This document shows, piece after piece, positions 62,284 through 64,000 of a stretch of 64,000 nucleotides of DNA. Position 1 is the stretch's first letter, and each line of letters begins with the position of its first letter. Source of the stretch: Acidobacteriota bacterium. Lineage in GTDB: Bacteria > Acidobacteriota > Terriglobia > Bryobacterales > Bryobacteraceae. Made by a program: the position numbers and the translations under genes. Under the pieces are notes generated by a model. The model made no database searches and was not told where the DNA came from. It saw nothing but the letters and a program-made list of their open reading frames with translations. The stretch lies in assembly GCA_029776225.1 (NCBI GenBank), contig JAKOTR010000054.1:124001-188000 (forward strand), written 5' to 3'.

Positions 62284-62377
62284 AGCCCACCGAACGGATC
62301 GGTCCCGCCTGCCGATGTCGAAACACGTGCGGAGATGTTCCTCGCACGCAGAGGCCACTCGCCACGCAAGCTGAAGC
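62267..62377 (+). repeat. Short direct repeat around a stop codon
   Basis: CTCGCCACGCGAGCTGAAGC (62267-62286) is repeated with a single mismatch at 62358-62377, a shift of 91 bp. The first copy contains the TGA of the preceding gene. It looks like a small local duplication. Confidence 0.6.
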
Positions 62378-62401
62378 GTTTCGTTGCCGCCTCCTGCGCA
62401 G

Positions 62402-62422
62402 GCTTCCCGTTGCGCGGGAAGC
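62402..62422. terminator. Hairpin between convergent genes
   Basis: Perfect 8-bp inverted repeat GCTTCCCG (62402-62409) / CGGGAAGC (62415-62422) with a 5-nt loop. It lies six bases before the purE stop (minus strand) and downstream of the glucoamylase-like domain gene (plus strand), so it may serve both. Confidence 0.55.
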
Positions 62423-62428
62423 TGTCCG

Positions 62429-62941
62429 TTAACCCTCTCGCGCGGCGACCTCTGGCAAAGTCTGTTCGAGAACGCTCTTGGCCTGCTGCTCGCGGTACGC
62501 GCGCAGCTTTTCGCGCAGCTCGGGGCGGCGCCCCGCCAGGATTGCGATTGCCAGCAGCGCGGCGTTCGTCGCGCCCGCCTTGCCGATCGCCAGCGTCCCC
62601 ACCGGGACTCCGGCGGGCATCTGAACCGTCGAAAGGAGCGAGTCCAGTCCTTTCAGCGACGCGCTCTCGATGGGAACTCCGAGCACCGGCAGCACGGTGT
62701 GCGCGGCCACGACGCCGGCCAGGTGAGCCGCGCCGCCCGCAGCGGCGATCAGCACCTCGATCCCTCGCTCCTCGGCGGAAGCGGCGTATTTCGCCGTCGC
62801 TTCCGGAGTGCGATGCGCGGAGAGGACGCGGGCCTCGTAGGGGACTCCGAAGCGCGCCAGCGTCTCCGCCGCGTGGCGCATCGTCTCCCAGTCCGACTTG
62901 CTGCCCATGAGAATGCCGACCAGAGTTCCCGCTTCGACCAT
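62429..62941 (-). CDS. purE: 5-(carboxyamino)imidazole ribonucleotide mutase
   Basis: PurE moves the carboxyl group of N5-CAIR to give CAIR in purine synthesis. The 170-residue protein has the substrate-binding [13 protein letters not shown] near the start, the catalytic-histidine loop [26 protein letters not shown] and the LGVPIES segment, all typical of class I (bacterial) PurE. A purK gene is not adjacent. TAATCT eight bases before the ATG might be a -10 for a leaderless message. Start at ATG 62941 agrees with the family. Confidence 0.95.
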   Translation of the reverse strand: MVEAGTLVGILMGSKSDWETMRHAAETLARFGVPYEARVLSAHRTPEATAKYAASAEERGIEVLIAAAGGAAHLAGVVAAHTVLPVLGVPIESASLKGLDSLLSTVQMPAGVPVGTLAIGKAGATNAALLAIAILAGRRPELREKLRAYREQQAKSVLEQTLPEVAAREG

Positions 62942-62965
62942 AACTTCACAGATTAACCGAACGGG

Positions 62966-63496
62966 CTACTCGTTGGGCGGCTCTGCGTCCAGGGGAAGTT
63001 GGAGAAGCTCGCGCACGAGCTGCTGCTCTTCGGGGCTGAAGCGGTTGCGAAAGGCGGGGCTTTCCAGGCGGCGTTTGCGGCGGTCCTCATCAAGCCCCCT
63101 GAGGGCCCTTGCGGCGCGCCGGATTTCCCGCTGCCGGTCCTCCGGCAATTCGGTGAAGCGGCGGAACAATTGCCGTGTCTGCTCCTGCCGCTCGGGCGGA
63201 AGCGAGCGGAACAGGCTGAGCTGGCGGCGCAGCCGTTCGCGCTGTTCGGGAGGCATGGCGTTGTAGCGCTCAAGCCGCTGTTCGATCTGCCGCCGCCGCT
63301 GCGGAGGCAGTTTTTCCAGCGCGCGCCGCCGCTCCTCGGGCGACATGCGCTCCAGGCGGTCCAGCACGGTCACAGGGCCGCTCCGCATGATTTTCGGCGG
63401 CGCAGCCGGACGGGCGCGGCGCTGCTGGGCAACCGCCGGTTCCGCCATCAGATTCCAGCCCAGCGCAGCGGCGAATAATAACAAGAAACCGCGCAT
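62966..63496 (-). CDS. DUF3106 domain protein, secreted
   Basis: A 176-residue protein with a signal peptide (FLLLFAAALGWNLMAEPAVA) and an extremely Arg/Glu/Gln-rich helical body that repeats the pattern L-x-x-(L/M)-(S/P)-P-E-(E/Q)-R (RLERMSPEERRR, RYNAMPPEQRERL, LFRSLPPERQEQ, RFTELPEDRQRE). This is the DUF3106 signature. Similar proteins often lie next to ECF sigma/anti-sigma genes and may act as periplasmic sensors like CpxP/ZraP-type proteins. It starts 4 bp after the anti-sigma gene, so they are probably cotranscribed. Confidence 0.85.
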   Translation of the reverse strand: MRGFLLLFAAALGWNLMAEPAVAQQRRARPAAPPKIMRSGPVTVLDRLERMSPEERRRALEKLPPQRRRQIEQRLERYNAMPPEQRERLRRQLSLFRSLPPERQEQTRQLFRRFTELPEDRQREIRRAARALRGLDEDRRKRRLESPAFRNRFSPEEQQLVRELLQLPLDAEPPNE

Positions 63497-63500
63497 AACC

Positions 63501-63920
63501 TTACCAAATACTCAACTGACGCAGCATTTCCGCGTCTTCGAGCGCCAGTTCGAGGCGATCCGGATCCAGTGTGTCCGCCTGCATGACCGGCGCGGGCGCC
63601 CGCGTCAGCAGCAGCCCGATAGCGAGCGCGGCAATTCCGGCCAGGGAGAGAGCGGGCCGCAGGTGCAGCCGCCACCACGCGGGACGGCTCTCCGCCTCCA
63701 GCTTTTCAAAGAGCCGGCGGTTGAAACCGGGCGAGACCGGAGGCGCAGCCCACTCGTCCAGCGCCGCCAACATTGCCCGTTGGGATTCCACCCAGCGGGT
63801 GCAATCCTCGCAGACAGCCACATGCTCGTCGAGAGCGGCGGCCGCGCGCGGGTCCAGCCTGCCTGCACAGTAGTCCATCAGGACCGCCGCGTCCTCCCGC
63901 GCCCGAACCTGGCATTCCAT
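63501..63920 (-). CDS. Zinc-finger (zf-HC2-like) membrane anti-sigma factor
   Basis: A 139-residue protein from the ATG at 63920, with a good AAGGAG site. The N-terminal anti-sigma zinc finger is visible as CAGRLDPRAAAALDEHVAVC followed by EDC (HxxxCxxC). A single membrane helix LSLAGIAALAIGLLL stands near residue 95, and a short periplasmic tail follows. It should bind and silence the ECF sigma factor encoded directly upstream until released. The downstream DUF3106 protein might be the periplasmic signal partner. Confidence 0.82.
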   Translation of the reverse strand: MECQVRAREDAAVLMDYCAGRLDPRAAAALDEHVAVCEDCTRWVESQRAMLAALDEWAAPPVSPGFNRRLFEKLEAESRPAWWRLHLRPALSLAGIAALAIGLLLTRAPAPVMQADTLDPDRLELALEDAEMLRQLSIW

Positions 63921-63936
63921 CGCCTTCTCCTTTCCC

Positions 63937-64000
63937 TCAGTACGCCATATGCGCCAAACGGGCGCGCAGCGTCTCATAAGCCCGGAACAGCAGCGATTTT
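63937..64000 (-). CDS. C-terminal end of an ECF RNA polymerase sigma factor (partial)
   Basis: The last 20 codons of a gene that enters from the right edge: KSLLFRAYETLRARLAHMAY, then TGA at 63939-63937. The K-S-L-L-x-R-A-x-x-x-L-R-x-R-L pattern is the recognition end of sigma region 4 in ECF factors. It lies 16 bp upstream of the anti-sigma gene, the classical sigma/anti-sigma arrangement. Confidence 0.7.
   Translation of the reverse strand, partial: KSLLFRAYETLRARLAHMAY

Noticed and set aside
1-64000. CRISPR arrays, tRNA/rRNA genes, prophage or integrases
   Set aside because: No regularly spaced repeats, cloverleaf sequences or phage/recombinase proteins were found while reading the gaps and coding regions.

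Overview
The window reads as chromosomal DNA from a GC-rich acidobacterium of the Solibacter/Bryobacter type. The main clue is the first gene, whose C-terminus carries the 'uncharacterized C-terminal domain' (TIGR03437-like) that is hugely expanded in Solibacter. Twin-arginine-type Gfo/Idh oxidoreductases, DUF72, DinB-family and DUF5107 proteins and frequent GTG starts fit the same picture. This taxonomic call is an inference from family content, not a computed placement. No tRNA, rRNA, CRISPR array, insertion sequence or prophage is visible.

Layout. 1-5.2 kb (+): end of a secreted PQQ-type sugar dehydrogenase, thiE, and two tandem APC amino-acid permeases. 5.2-19.5 kb (-): a complete, tightly coupled respiratory complex I operon in the order nuoA-B-CD-E-F-G-H-I-J-K-L-M-N, with nuoC and nuoD fused. 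19.6-24.3 kb (+): AI-2E-family transporter, a DUF1848 protein coupled to an unknown gene, and an orphan PAS histidine kinase. 24.3-28.2 kb (-): feoA-feoB behind a Fur-box-like promoter, then thioredoxin reductase, and a small cysteine-rich protein divergent from a 51-residue gene. 28.4-35.3 kb: methyltransferase, Gfo/Idh oxidoreductase, msrA, DinB, a DnaC-like ATPase, a biotin carboxylase plus separate biotin carrier, and a secreted RraA-like protein. 35.5-45.0 kb: a large DUF5107/TPR secreted protein, a 60-residue PEP-CTERM-like peptide, a GH29 fucosidase, small unknown genes, DUF72, DinB, DUF3108 and an SGNH hydrolase followed by a decayed copy of its own 3' end.

45.8-53.0 kb (+) is the most unusual block. 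It encodes a membrane-anchored GcvH-fold protein that lacks the lipoyl lysine, a four-cluster ferredoxin, an NrfD-type quinone-interacting membrane protein, a histidine kinase with c-type-heme motifs in its periplasmic domain, and an NtrC-type sigma54 activator. An archaemetzincin-like protease and a radical SAM/SPASM enzyme follow. A canonical -24/-12 sigma54 promoter sits just upstream of the radical SAM gene, so the locus looks like a redox-sensing relay with a visible target. No catalytic molybdo-, nickel-iron or heme oxidoreductase subunit is encoded with it.

53.0-61.1 kb (+): arsR-arsM (arsenite sensing and methylation) with an operator over the promoter, then phoB-phoR and a Pho-box-led pstS-pstC-pstA-pstB-phoU operon. 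61.1-64.0 kb: a tiny mono-heme cytochrome with a clear sigma70 promoter, a stand-alone domain resembling the C-terminus of GH15 glucoamylases, purE, a DUF3106 protein, and a zinc-finger anti-sigma factor downstream of an ECF sigma factor cut by the window edge.

Several genes (arsR, phoB, feoA and the unknown gene starting at 41191) have a -10-like hexamer only 5-8 bases before the start codon and no Shine-Dalgarno sequence, so leaderless transcripts may be common here.
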